A stretch of DNA of 40,786 bases from Patescibacteria group bacterium (GTDB taxonomy: Bacteria; Patescibacteriota; Minisyncoccia; Phycocordibacterales; UBA1006), in contig JAGQMN010000006.1 in the NCBI GenBank assembly GCA_020428645.1, positions 1 to 40,786 of the forward strand, written 5' to 3'. Positions 22,624 through 30,572 of this stretch are shown here, one piece after another. Under the pieces are notes generated by a model that was not told the origin of the DNA, ran no database searches, and saw nothing but the letters and a program-made list of their open reading frames with translations. Each line of letters opens with the position of its first letter. The stretch's first letter is position 1. Both the position numbers and the translations under genes were made by a program.

Positions 22624-22905
22624 ATGAACATATTTTTAATATCCAACCAAATTTTTCGTACCAAAATGCTTAATATCGGGTATTTTCTTCTGATAGAATT
22701 CATCACTATGTTGATTGCATTTGTGTTTGATTGGTCCCTATTTAAAACACCAGATTTTTCCTACATATACTTTGCAATAGGTTCCTGGTTGTTAGGCATG
22801 TACTTACAACTCAGGTACGCTCCCGAGCAAGATGAAGGTGAGTGTATATTGAGAAATACAAAAGCTGCCCCCTCAGGCAGCTTTTTTGATATACTATTGT
22901 CATGA
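22624..22905 (+). CDS. Possible small membrane protein, ORF runs through a terminator
   Basis: 93 residues with two hydrophobic stretches near 17-36 (IGYFLLIEFITMLIAFVFDW) and 45-62 (FSYIYFAIGSWLLGMYLQL). The last 15 codons read through a strong terminator hairpin (22861-22884) and the next gene's -10, and the stop overlaps the next ATG. That is unlike the other genes here. Either the gene really ends over these signals, or it is a remnant whose true stop was lost. A TGT-TAAATT box is 16 nt upstream of the ATG. AT rich. No family recognised. Confidence 0.45.
   Translation: MNIFLISNQIFRTKMLNIGYFLLIEFITMLIAFVFDWSLFKTPDFSYIYFAIGSWLLGMYLQLRYAPEQDEGECILRNTKAAPSGSFFDILLS
22861..22887 (+). terminator. 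Terminator upstream of the 22902 gene
   Basis: AAAGCTGCC (22861-22869) pairs perfectly with GGCAGCTTT (22876-22884), loop CCCTCA, followed by TTT. Confidence 0.85.
22887..22895 (+). promoter_or_regulatory. Extended -10 of the 22902 gene
   Basis: TGA-TATACT (TATACT 22890-22895), 6 nt before ATG 22902, immediately after a terminator U-tract. Confidence 0.6.
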
Positions 22906-23825
22906 ACATACACCGTTACCTCCCCAGTAAAAAAATTCGCATCATTATTCTCACCCTCTTTGTACTGCTCGTTGGATTTTTGGTCTACTACTTTTTTGAT
23001 GGGGCATCCAATCCAAAGAGTAACCTCATTGATGTAGTATCAGTTGATGACTACCGATCGTCTGATTACTACCTCGATTCTGATAATGATGGGGCGTACG
23101 ATTGGGAAGAAGCTCTTTTTGATGAACTTGATCCCCATAACCCAGACTCAGATGGAGATGGTGTCCTTGACGGAAAGTACCTTCAAAACAAACGACAAAT
23201 TCAAGAACGCGAACGTCGTGGTGGTGTACTTCCGGAGAGTACTCTAAGTGAGAGCGAAAAATTGGGACGAAGCACTCTCACCGCACTCTTGGCTATTGTA
23301 CAATCAGGGAGCACCATTGATGGACAAACGCAAGAACAATTCTCGGATAATATTTCAAATTACGTCAATGAACTCACGCTCGGGAACCAACTCTATACCC
23401 GTGATCAATTACAGCTCGTTGATGATTCCCGTGAAAATAGCTATCGGTATAGAGATGCAATGACACAGTTATTTAAAACCTACCCGGTTGCAACGAGTGA
23501 TATTGAATTGGTCATTCAGGCAACGGACAATCCAACTGATTACCAAGGTCAGGTGCGTGGTGCATCACGCAAGTACAATGAATACCTATCAGAGTTGGTA
23601 ACCCTCGAAGTTCCCTATGTTATTGCCGGCAGACACACCGAACTCATCAACAATGTTAGTCAACTGAACGCCGGATTCGAGAACTTATTGGCAGATGAAA
23701 TTGATGAACTCGTTTCACTATCACTTCTCGTCCAACTTGAGAATATTATGAACTCAACCGTTGAGGCAATCGTCAAAATTAACACCTACTTTGATATCAT
23801 TAGTGATCCAAGCGTCTTCAATTAG
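22902..23825 (+). CDS. Single-span membrane protein with Ca-binding (TSP3/EF-hand-like) loop
   Basis: 307 residues. A basic N-terminus then one span near 13-31 (IRIIILTLFVLLVGFLVYYF) places the rest outside the cell. Residues 55-91 hold SDNDGAYDWEEALFDELDPH and NPDSDGDGVLDG, two acidic DxDxDG loops like thrombospondin type 3 or dockerin calcium sites. The remainder (about 100-307) is a predicted helical domain (LGRSTLTALLAIVQSGSTID, DEIDELVSLSLLVQLENIMN) that I do not recognise. Similar membrane-plus-TSP3 proteins are common in Parcubacteria. Predicted leaderless; lies upstream of nusA with a terminator in between. Confidence 0.8.
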   Translation: MNIHRYLPSKKIRIIILTLFVLLVGFLVYYFFDGASNPKSNLIDVVSVDDYRSSDYYLDSDNDGAYDWEEALFDELDPHNPDSDGDGVLDGKYLQNKRQIQERERRGGVLPESTLSESEKLGRSTLTALLAIVQSGSTIDGQTQEQFSDNISNYVNELTLGNQLYTRDQLQLVDDSRENSYRYRDAMTQLFKTYPVATSDIELVIQATDNPTDYQGQVRGASRKYNEYLSELVTLEVPYVIAGRHTELINNVSQLNAGFENLLADEIDELVSLSLLVQLENIMNSTVEAIVKINTYFDIISDPSVFN

Positions 23826-23831
23826 GTAATC

Positions 23832-23860
23832 TTGGCATTTGAGGTAGATCATGATAAGAT
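23832..23860 (+). promoter_or_regulatory. Promoter upstream of nusA
   Basis: TTGGCA (23832-23837), 17-nt spacer, TAAGAT (23855-23860). The start would be near 23867, ahead of a terminator hairpin, giving nusA a leader of about 100 nt. Confidence 0.45.
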
Positions 23861-23876
23861 TAACGTATCGAATGAG

Positions 23877-23907
23877 AGAGAAGATGAGTATTCATGTTCT
23901 CTTTTTC
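23877..23907 (+). terminator. Terminator or attenuator in the nusA leader
   Basis: AGAGAAGATGA (23877-23887) pairs with TCATGTTCTCT (23892-23902), one mismatch, followed by TTTT. A second stem CTTACCA/TGGTAAG lies at about 23926-23942. It may end the 22902 gene, or attenuate nusA. Confidence 0.65.
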
Positions 23908-23969
23908 TTCGGAAATTATACGAATCTTACCAGTCTTGGTAAGAAAAAATAAATAGTGCATACAGATAT

Positions 23970-25244
23970 ATGTTTGACTTAAAAGTATTACAATCAACAC
24001 TCGATCAAATCGAGACAGAAAAAAATATTCCTCGCGAAAAAATTCTTGAGGCCATTGAACACTCACTTGCTGCCGCGTACAAAAAAGATTACGGAGCCAA
24101 GGGGCAGGTAATTCGTTCGCACTTTAACCCAGAAACAGGTGACCTTGAATTTTTTCAGGTAAAGACCGTGGTCGATGATACCATGGTAAAACCAGCATTA
24201 ACCGAAGTAGAGCTCGCTGATCCTGATTTTGTTGAAGAGGATAATGAAGAAGGTGATGAACGTGTCCGTTTCAACGTGGAACACCACATGTACCTTGATG
24301 ATGCAAAGCGCATGCGTGCCGATGCAAAACTCGGTGATGAAATTATTTTTCCTCTCGACAATCCGCTTGAAGACAATGAAGAGTTCGGTCGCGTTGCTGC
24401 GATGACGGCGAAACAGGTGATTATGCAGAAACTCCGTGAAGCTGAAAAAGACATCAAGCTTGCTCGCTACGAAAAAATGGTAGGAACGGTGCTCACTGGT
24501 ACTATTCAAAAAGTTGTTGGTGGTAAGGTGTTCGTTGAATTAGCACCGCGAACCATTGGTGTTATTGAAAAACGTGATCAAGCTCGTGGTGAATGGTACC
24601 AACCAGGAGAACGTATCAAGGTCTACCTCGACAAGGTTGAACCGGGCACTCGTGGTGTGCGACTCACGCTCTCTCGTACTAACCCTGCGATTATTCGTGA
24701 ACTCTTTAAAACAGAGTCACCAGAGGTTGCAACCGGTATTGTTGAGATTAAATCAATCGCACGAGAAGCAGGATCACGTACAAAAATTGCCGTACATAGC
24801 AATGATCCTGACGTTGATCCAATTGGAGCATGTGTTGGTCAACGCGGAAGCCGTATTAACGCGGTGACCTCTGACCTTGGTGAAGAGAAAATTGACATCA
24901 TTGTATGGTCAGACGACGAACTCCTCTATGTTGCGAACGCACTTGCGCCGGCTCAGGTGATTGATATCGAGGGCGACCTCGAGACACGAGAGGCAAAAGT
25001 TGTGGTTGCTGAAGACCAACTCTCTCTCGCTATTGGTAAGGAAGGACAAAACGCTCGCCTTGCAGCAAAATTAACCGGCTGGAAAATTGATATTTCAGGA
25101 ACACATGATAACCCAGAACTGGTTATTGAAGAACCTGTTCAAACTGAAGGTGCTGGTTCAGGTGATGATTTCGTATCACTTGATGACCTTAAGGGTGCTA
25201 TTGAAAAGGCACAAGGAGAAACAACTGATTCATCTGAAGAATAA
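23970..25244 (+). CDS. nusA: Transcription termination/antitermination factor NusA
   Basis: 424 residues. N-terminal RNA-polymerase-binding domain ([20 protein letters not shown] near 11-30, [11 protein letters not shown]) interrupted by an acidic insert near 75-100 ([17 protein letters not shown]). S1 domain near 168-235 ([20 protein letters not shown]), then KH1 with [14 protein letters not shown] near 283-296 and KH2 with [19 protein letters not shown] near 353-371. It ends with an acidic Ser/Glu-rich tail and lacks the acidic repeats of E. coli NusA. It binds RNA polymerase and nascent RNA to control pausing and termination. rimP, infB and rbfA, its usual partners, are not adjacent. Confidence 0.95.
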   Translation: MFDLKVLQSTLDQIETEKNIPREKILEAIEHSLAAAYKKDYGAKGQVIRSHFNPETGDLEFFQVKTVVDDTMVKPALTEVELADPDFVEEDNEEGDERVRFNVEHHMYLDDAKRMRADAKLGDEIIFPLDNPLEDNEEFGRVAAMTAKQVIMQKLREAEKDIKLARYEKMVGTVLTGTIQKVVGGKVFVELAPRTIGVIEKRDQARGEWYQPGERIKVYLDKVEPGTRGVRLTLSRTNPAIIRELFKTESPEVATGIVEIKSIAREAGSRTKIAVHSNDPDVDPIGACVGQRGSRINAVTSDLGEEKIDIIVWSDDELLYVANALAPAQVIDIEGDLETREAKVVVAEDQLSLAIGKEGQNARLAAKLTGWKIDISGTHDNPELVIEEPVQTEGAGSGDDFVSLDDLKGAIEKAQGETTDSSEE

Positions 25245-25253
25245 TACACTCCA

Positions 25254-25286
25254 CAAAACATCACTTATACACAGGTGATTTTTTGT
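25254..25286 (+). terminator. Probable terminator of nusA
   Basis: A short ATCAC/GTGAT stem (25260-25264 with 25275-25279) flanked by A-run and TTTTTT. Confidence 0.55.
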
Positions 25287-25319
25287 TGTATCTCAAAACT
25301 TTTGTGGGTTTTTTAAAAG

Positions 25320-25354
25320 TGGTATACTCAACTCGGTATACTCGTTAATACAAT
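25320..25354 (+). promoter_or_regulatory. Tandem -10 boxes upstream of the secreted-protein operon
   Basis: TGG-TATACT (TATACT 25323-25328), a second TATACT (25337-25342) in a repeated GGTATACTC 14 bp later, and TACAAT (25349-25354). ATG is at 25375, so transcripts would have leaders of about 15-45 nt, unlike the leaderless genes. Confidence 0.5.
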
Positions 25355-25374
25355 TTTAAATTCGTTACATACAT

Positions 25375-25686
25375 ATGAATGATCCACTACGCGACAACAG
25401 AATTTTTCCTGAAGAGATGCATGAAGCACCTGTGCGAAAAGAACCTCTCCACCACACCCATTTTTGGACGTGGTTTACGTTCAGTGCTATTTTTATTCTT
25501 CTGCTCCTTTGGTTAGCATTCAGTTTTTTTGGTACTGATCTGAAGACCGTCTTTAATCCACCGAGTCCAGAAGAAGTCGAATACCAACAGCAAGTCGCGG
25601 TGTTTGAAACACTCAATGCAGATCGCCCTCTTATGACTGCCGATGAGCGCGCAGATAAAATTAACAAACTCTTTGGTACCCAATAA
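25375..25686 (+). CDS. Small single-span membrane protein, first gene of the secreted-protein operon
   Basis: 103 residues. A His/Pro-rich N-terminus (EEMHEAPVRKEPLHHTHFW) faces the cytoplasm, followed by one span near 31-52 (WFTFSAIFILLLLWLAFSFF). The outside part is a short acidic stalk (NPPSPEEVEYQQQVAVFETL) ending ADERADKINKLFGTQ. No family recognised. It is only 4 nt from the next ORF and shares its promoter with four secreted proteins, so it may assist their assembly or anchoring. That is inference from position. Confidence 0.75.
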   Translation: MNDPLRDNRIFPEEMHEAPVRKEPLHHTHFWTWFTFSAIFILLLLWLAFSFFGTDLKTVFNPPSPEEVEYQQQVAVFETLNADRPLMTADERADKINKLFGTQ

Positions 25687-25690
25687 ACAT

Positions 25691-26608
25691 ATGATGAAGT
25701 ACACACAACAATTTCTTAGTATCGGTGTCGGTCTGGTTCTCTTATTTGTTACTGTGTTGGTATCAGGTACGCCAACCGCATATGCTCAATGCAACCCTGG
25801 TGAAACATCAGGTAACCTCTATGGCGTTGCAATGACTGATGAAATTGGTGCCATTTACATGAGCACCGAATCATGGAACGATGACCCACTCGGGGAAGGA
25901 CACGATGCAACGACCGTTGAATTCTACGTTTCGTATGACCGACAGAGTAACACCTGGAACGGTCGTGGATGGAATCCGTACGCGGGATGGGTTGATTTTG
26001 GTGGCACCAACGCTGCAAATATTACTGCACGAACCGCAGAATTTGAATCAGTGAAACAAGATCCTGATAGCTGGGGAAATTGGGATCCAACTATTGACCT
26101 TTCTCCGGTGAGCTACGAAGTAGACCCAGGTGAATTCGTCGGACTTGCCACCAATGGAGATTATACTGGTGGTGGAGGAGGTGCTGGTGATGACGACTAC
26201 GTTGGGGCTGGAAATATTGATTTCTCAGGTGTTGAACTTCAAACAACGGTTGGTTCATGTGATGAAACGGTTGATGTTCTCTTGAACGGTGTCAACATTC
26301 TCTACCAAGAATCATGTCCAATATCAGCACCAACAATTCAATGGACAACGAACGATATCACCCCAAACTCGTGTGAAACAGGTGTTGGGTTGTGGACTGG
26401 TGGTTCAGGTTCGTCGCGTGCTGATAGCGGTAGCGAAACCGCGTCTGCTAACATTACTGACAGTAACACCCCGGTCGTCTTCCAACTCCACTGTGAGGGT
26501 GCTGATTCAGGAACAACGGTGACCGGAACCGCATTTGCAAGTTGTGGAACTGATGATCCTATCGATCCAACCCAAGGTATTATCATTCCAGAGTTTAGGG
26601 AGGTATAA
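25691..26608 (+). CDS. Secreted Cys-containing beta-rich protein
   Basis: 305 residues from ATG 25691, with a second ATG at 25694. Signal peptide near 1-34 (FLSIGVGLVLLFVTVLVSGT ... AYAQ). The mature part includes EIGAIYMSTESWNDDP and NGRGWNPYAGWVDFGG, which resemble the Trp/Gly beta repeats (W-x-x-x-x-G-W-[IV]-x-F) seen in Parcubacterial surface proteins. A Gly/Asp linker (GGGGGAGDDDYVGAG) follows. The C-terminal part, Ig-like by eye, has Cys pairs (QESCPISAPTIQWTTND, QLHCEGADSGTT, ASCGTDDP). Start chosen because the frame upstream overlaps the preceding gene. Function unknown; likely a surface component. Confidence 0.75.
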   Translation: MMKYTQQFLSIGVGLVLLFVTVLVSGTPTAYAQCNPGETSGNLYGVAMTDEIGAIYMSTESWNDDPLGEGHDATTVEFYVSYDRQSNTWNGRGWNPYAGWVDFGGTNAANITARTAEFESVKQDPDSWGNWDPTIDLSPVSYEVDPGEFVGLATNGDYTGGGGGAGDDDYVGAGNIDFSGVELQTTVGSCDETVDVLLNGVNILYQESCPISAPTIQWTTNDITPNSCETGVGLWTGGSGSSRADSGSETASANITDSNTPVVFQLHCEGADSGTTVTGTAFASCGTDDPIDPTQGIIIPEFREV

Positions 26609-26627
26609 CATACATTAACACGTAACT

Positions 26628-28253
26628 ATGAAAAAATTTCTTACACAAAACATTAACTTTACCTACGCAGTCATTGTGATGCTTGCGCTCGTTATTGGTA
26701 TTGGAACCGTCAGTGCAAATGAGTCAATCACCAGTTCAGGATACGGTACTCCTGGACAGGCAGTACCACCCATTTTGCACCAGGGAGCTGGAGATCAAGC
26801 AATCGAGAGTCTGCGTCTCGGTGAGTGTCCCCCAAGTGCCCCAGAAAATGCACCATGTCATCCGATTGGTGCACTCGATACTCGTGGACCAACAGCAGTT
26901 GGGCCGGTAACCTTGTTTGATACAACTGTTACGAATCCATTCTTCGGTGTCTTGGACGATATGGTTGGACTTGGGCGACTCTACGTTTCACAAAACGCAG
27001 GTACATTTGTTGCGAGTCTTGTAAGTGGAACCAACGGTGTTCAACAACCTATTCAAAAGGTGAATGTTGATGGTGACGCAAAGATTACAAGCCTCTCTCA
27101 TGTTTCATCAGAAGAAAACGTATGTATTGCCACTGACGGTGTACTCGTACTCTGTCCAAATCTTACTTCAGGATCATGTGGAGCTGCAGCAGGACACACG
27201 TATAGTACGCCACCTACGAACAATCTCTGTTCAGCGGGAACTGCTTCATCAGTAACTACCAATCCGAGCACTTACACCTGGACCTGTACAGGTACCGGTG
27301 GGACTGCCAACTGTTCTGCAAATCGTGTCATTCCAGTTGACGGTGTTTGTGGACCGGCAGCAGGACATACCTACAATACACCACCTACGAATGGACTCTG
27401 TACTGCGGGTAATCCAGGAGCAGTACAGACCAACCCAACTACCTATAGCTGGACATGTTACGGTACCGGTGGGGGAAACAACTCACCAACGTGTAGTGCC
27501 AATCGAACCCTGGCAGTCAATGGTCAGTGTGAAAACTTCCCAGGTTCATATACGACGCAACCCGCTAATTCAACGAATGGATGTATTGCAGGAACGTACA
27601 ATGATCTCTCTGATACTGGAGCACTCTGGCGTTGGGAATGTAATGGGACGAATGGTGGAACAAATGCAAGCCCGTGTACTGCCAATGTTGCGCCAGTAGG
27701 TAATCCGTCATGTAAACCATGGACTGGTAGTTATACATATCAACCAGCCTACAATAACTCGACCGGATGTACCGTTGGTACGTATGCTGATGCAACTGAT
27801 ACCAGCACCCTATGGAAGTGGACATGTACCGACAATGCGGTAACGATCAACTGTTCAGCAAATAAAGAAACCTACAATGGATATTTGTTTGTATGTGGTA
27901 CTGATCCAGATGAACCATATCACTATGGTCAATCAGCTCCAGGTAACTCTCGATGGTCACAATGGACGCGTGGTGGTACGTATTCACCAAATGGTACGGG
28001 AGATGAAGAGCCATTCAATATGGGATCGTATGACTGTACTGATCCAGTAACCATACCATTTCTCTATGCGAATCCTTGGGAGTTACCAAATGGACAAGAT
28101 CCAAACAATCCGACAAATGATGGGTACGATGGAACCATGACAAACCCAATTAGCGGACAAGGAGATAAACTCTATTGGAAGTACTTCTGTCTCGATGCAG
28201 CCCCAAGTGATTGTTTCTGTAAGACAGCAGGATCAAGTGAACCACAATGTTAA
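26628..28253 (+). CDS. Secreted protein with C-x4-G-x4-C module and four Cys-rich repeats
   Basis: 541 residues. Signal peptide near 1-32 (FTYAVIVMLALVIGIGTVSA). Residues 85-176 form the module shared with the two downstream genes, with VDGDAKITSLSHVSSEENVC then a C-x4-G-x4-C hairpin at 166-176 (CIATDGVLVLC). Residues 182-420 contain four tandem repeats of about 55-60 residues, each with about four Cys: CGAAAGHTYSTPPTNNLC ... WTCTGTGGTANCSANR, then CGPAAGHTYNTPPTNGLC, CENFPGSYTTQPANSTNGC and CKPWTGSYTYQPAYNNSTGC. A further Cys-containing C-terminal region ends FCKTAGSSEPQC. Even cysteine pairing suggests disulfides outside the cell. No Shine-Dalgarno; part of the operon. Confidence 0.8.
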   Translation: MKKFLTQNINFTYAVIVMLALVIGIGTVSANESITSSGYGTPGQAVPPILHQGAGDQAIESLRLGECPPSAPENAPCHPIGALDTRGPTAVGPVTLFDTTVTNPFFGVLDDMVGLGRLYVSQNAGTFVASLVSGTNGVQQPIQKVNVDGDAKITSLSHVSSEENVCIATDGVLVLCPNLTSGSCGAAAGHTYSTPPTNNLCSAGTASSVTTNPSTYTWTCTGTGGTANCSANRVIPVDGVCGPAAGHTYNTPPTNGLCTAGNPGAVQTNPTTYSWTCYGTGGGNNSPTCSANRTLAVNGQCENFPGSYTTQPANSTNGCIAGTYNDLSDTGALWRWECNGTNGGTNASPCTANVAPVGNPSCKPWTGSYTYQPAYNNSTGCTVGTYADATDTSTLWKWTCTDNAVTINCSANKETYNGYLFVCGTDPDEPYHYGQSAPGNSRWSQWTRGGTYSPNGTGDEEPFNMGSYDCTDPVTIPFLYANPWELPNGQDPNNPTNDGYDGTMTNPISGQGDKLYWKYFCLDAAPSDCFCKTAGSSEPQC

Positions 28254-28267
28254 CGATACAACGTACT

Positions 28268-28846
28268 ATGAAAAAACTTCTACAAAAAATAAATACGCGA
28301 AGTATACGATCAATTGTAGCTGGGATTGTCCTTGCGGGAATGATGGGTATGGGAACATCATTTGTTCAGGCGCAACTCGAAACCTCAGTGGTGCCATTCC
28401 TCGGTCCTTCGAGTGGACTCCTCTCTCGTATTGGATCATTGACCATTGGAAATTCCACAACAGCATCATGGATGCAGGGGCGTTCAACAGACTGTATTAA
28501 TACCGAGCAAATTGGAACAGAGAGTTGTCTTGATGTAACCGGTGTTGGTACCTTTAGTAACCTCGTCGTCAACCAAATTGGTCGAGTGGTTGATACACTC
28601 ACCTTAACGACAGCCAATGAGTACACAAATGGTGAAGGAGGATTCGCTCCTGTAGGTATTATCCCAACACTTCTCATTGAAGATGATCCTTTAGTTGATG
28701 ATGAAGGTATGATTGTTCAAGGTCTTGGTTATGAGGTAAATGGTGTGTTTAGTCCACGCGATATTACCACTGAACGAGAGCTTTGCTCAGATAGTTCTGG
28801 TCAGCTTATTGTATGTGGTAGTGGGGGTGGAGGATTAGCAAAATAA
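28268..28846 (+). CDS. Short secreted protein ending in the C-x4-G-x4-C module
   Basis: 192 residues from ATG 28268. Signal peptide near 1-36 (SIVAGIVLAGMMGMGTSFVQ then AQ). The mature part (VPFLGPSSGLLSRIGSLTIG, CINTEQIGTESCLDVTGVGT) is beta-prone. Near the C-terminus C-x4-G-x4-C (CSDSSGQLIVC, 173-183) is followed only by a Gly tail GSGGGGLAK, so this is the module without an appended repeat domain. The frame opens upstream at 28247 inside the preceding gene; ATG 28268 is preferred because it begins a regular MKKLL signal peptide. Gly-rich end may be a flexible or attachment tail. Confidence 0.75.
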   Translation: MKKLLQKINTRSIRSIVAGIVLAGMMGMGTSFVQAQLETSVVPFLGPSSGLLSRIGSLTIGNSTTASWMQGRSTDCINTEQIGTESCLDVTGVGTFSNLVVNQIGRVVDTLTLTTANEYTNGEGGFAPVGIIPTLLIEDDPLVDDEGMIVQGLGYEVNGVFSPRDITTERELCSDSSGQLIVCGSGGGGLAK

Positions 28847-28857
28847 GCAATAGTATT

Positions 28858-30441
28858 ATGAATCACAAAAAACAACAACTACATTTTGGATTAGGATTTG
28901 TAACGATTCTCATGGTATTGTTTGGTTGCTTCTCTTCCGCGAATGCACAGGTTTCAGCAACGGTTCGTGAAAACCGATACCTCAATGACACAGGTAACGC
29001 GGCGGAATCACAGCCTGGTATTCTTGATATCTTTACGTTCGAGCTCGCACCAAAAGCACTCCAAACAGTATCTGGTTTTGCAGGACTTGGTTCAACAAGT
29101 ATTTTTGGGAGTTCAAATCCGATTATCTTTAGACAGGTAGGAACATCAATTTTTGATGATGTTGTTGCATACAGCAATGCGGCGATTAAAACTCTGTTTG
29201 TCGGCTACGATAACTCACCAACCTTTACTACCGGTGATCCACTCCTCCAAGTTGATGGAACGGTACAAATTAAAGAACTCGCACATACCGATCCAAGTGG
29301 ATACATGCAAGCATGTATCAATGATTTTGGGCATATAAAGATTTGTAGTGCATTAGTTCGAGTCTTCCAAAAAACTGATATTACATCAATGGATGGCTTC
29401 AAAATTTATTCCAGCACCTTAGGAGACTTTGATGGTGATGGTGACATTGATATTTTTGCCGGTCATTATAATTCTTCTTCTCGGTTATGGAAGAACAATG
29501 GATCTGGAGTCTTTACCGCAGGTTCTGTACCATCTGGTATTGGAACAGCAGTACCATACGATGTTGCCTCCGGAGATGTTGATGGTGACGGCGACCTTGA
29601 TGTGTACTTGGGACAGTATAGTACTGGTACCCCAAACAATTTATTGATTAATGATGGATCAGGTAATTTTACGGTTACCACTATTTCAGGAGACATTGCG
29701 CGAACCAGGGCAGTCGATATGTCAGATTACGACAATGACGGCGATCTTGATATTTATGTAGCGAATTTGGCAGGAGCAAATAAGCTTTACCTAAATAACG
29801 GGTCAGGAAGTTTTACTCCCAAATCCACTCCTGATGCTACTAATCGACCTGGTGGTGTAGTCTTCGGCGACCTTGACAATGACGGCGACCTTGACGGTTA
29901 TGCAACGGTGCTCGGTGATGATTTACAGAACAAGATCCTTGTTAATGATGGTGCGGCTAACTTTACGATCCAGACAATTTCAGGAGATTTGTACCATTCG
30001 CAGCAACCAACCTTGGTTGATGTCGACAATGACGGTGATCTTGATATTTATGTACCCCAAGATTCGACAGTTACTGAACCTAACAAGTTATGGATTAATC
30101 AAACTTCGTCGGGATTTGGTCCTAGTACCATGAGCTTCACTGATGGAAGTTTGCCCTCAGACAGCTACAGTGATTCAATATCTGCTTCGTTTGCTGATCT
30201 TGATGGTGACGGTAATGTAGATATGTACATGCCTACCAATGCTTGGGGTTCCCTTAACAGGTTACGCTATGGAAATGGAGATGGGACCTTTAATGAGACG
30301 TTACTTACTTCAGATAATATCTCGTCTTATATTTCAGAAATTGCTGATTTTGATGGAAACGGTTTCCTCGACATATTCACCTTATCTGTTAATAGCAATG
30401 GAAGTTCAGCAATATTCTTCCAAGTAGAAGAGTACGAGTAG
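28858..30441 (+). CDS. Secreted FG-GAP/VCBS-repeat protein with C-x4-G-x4-C module
   Basis: 527 residues. Signal peptide near 1-31 (HFGLGFVTILMVLFGCFSSA ... NAQ). Residues 90-163 carry the shared module: LLQVDGTVQIKELAHTDPSG then C-x4-G-x4-C at 153-163 (CINDFGHIKIC). Residues 175-520 are seven or so FG-GAP/VCBS-like repeats with DxDxDGxxD calcium loops: DFDGDGDIDIFAGHYNSSSR, DVDGDGDLDVYLGQYSTGTP, DYDNDGDLDIYVANLAGANK, DLDNDGDLDGYA, DVDNDGDLDIYVPQDSTVTE, DLDGDGNVDMYMPTNAW, DFDGNGFLDIF. Such repeats form beta-propellers used in adhesion. Last gene of the operon, closed by a terminator. Confidence 0.85.
   Translation: MNHKKQQLHFGLGFVTILMVLFGCFSSANAQVSATVRENRYLNDTGNAAESQPGILDIFTFELAPKALQTVSGFAGLGSTSIFGSSNPIIFRQVGTSIFDDVVAYSNAAIKTLFVGYDNSPTFTTGDPLLQVDGTVQIKELAHTDPSGYMQACINDFGHIKICSALVRVFQKTDITSMDGFKIYSSTLGDFDGDGDIDIFAGHYNSSSRLWKNNGSGVFTAGSVPSGIGTAVPYDVASGDVDGDGDLDVYLGQYSTGTPNNLLINDGSGNFTVTTISGDIARTRAVDMSDYDNDGDLDIYVANLAGANKLYLNNGSGSFTPKSTPDATNRPGGVVFGDLDNDGDLDGYATVLGDDLQNKILVNDGAANFTIQTISGDLYHSQQPTLVDVDNDGDLDIYVPQDSTVTEPNKLWINQTSSGFGPSTMSFTDGSLPSDSYSDSISASFADLDGDGNVDMYMPTNAWGSLNRLRYGNGDGTFNETLLTSDNISSYISEIADFDGNGFLDIFTLSVNSNGSSAIFFQVEEYE
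29731..30054 (+). repeat. Near-identical 30-nt repeats inside the FG-GAP gene
   Basis: Positions 29731-29760 and 30025-30054 match at 29 of 30 bases, and a partial copy lies at 29875-29897. They encode the DNDGDLDIYV loops. Recent duplication or gene conversion between propeller blades is likely. Confidence 0.7.
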
Positions 30442-30459
30442 ACATACCACATGTAAATT

Positions 30460-30485
30460 ACACCTTTGTTTAGAGGTGTTTTTTA
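30460..30485 (+). terminator. Terminator of the secreted-protein operon
   Basis: ACACCT (30460-30465) pairs with AGGTGT (30474-30479), followed by TTTTT. The next promoter's TTGACA starts at 30486. Confidence 0.7.
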
Positions 30486-30572
30486 TTGACAAAATTTTTA
30501 TTTTAATGTTAAGATTAATACGAGATTGCCACCGCGAGTGTTGGCAACAGTTCTAATTTTAAAATTGAAAGC
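30486..30572 (+). promoter_or_regulatory. Promoter and leader of the T9SS-tail protein gene
   Basis: TTGACA (30486-30491), 18-nt spacer, TAAGAT (30510-30515). The roughly 50-nt leader contains a TTGCCA/TGGCAA hairpin (30526-30531 with 30542-30547) and no Shine-Dalgarno. Confidence 0.55.

Noticed and set aside
29400-30380. CRISPR-like direct repeats
   Set aside because: The repeats are in frame and encode the calcium loops of FG-GAP blades; spacing is that of the protein repeat.
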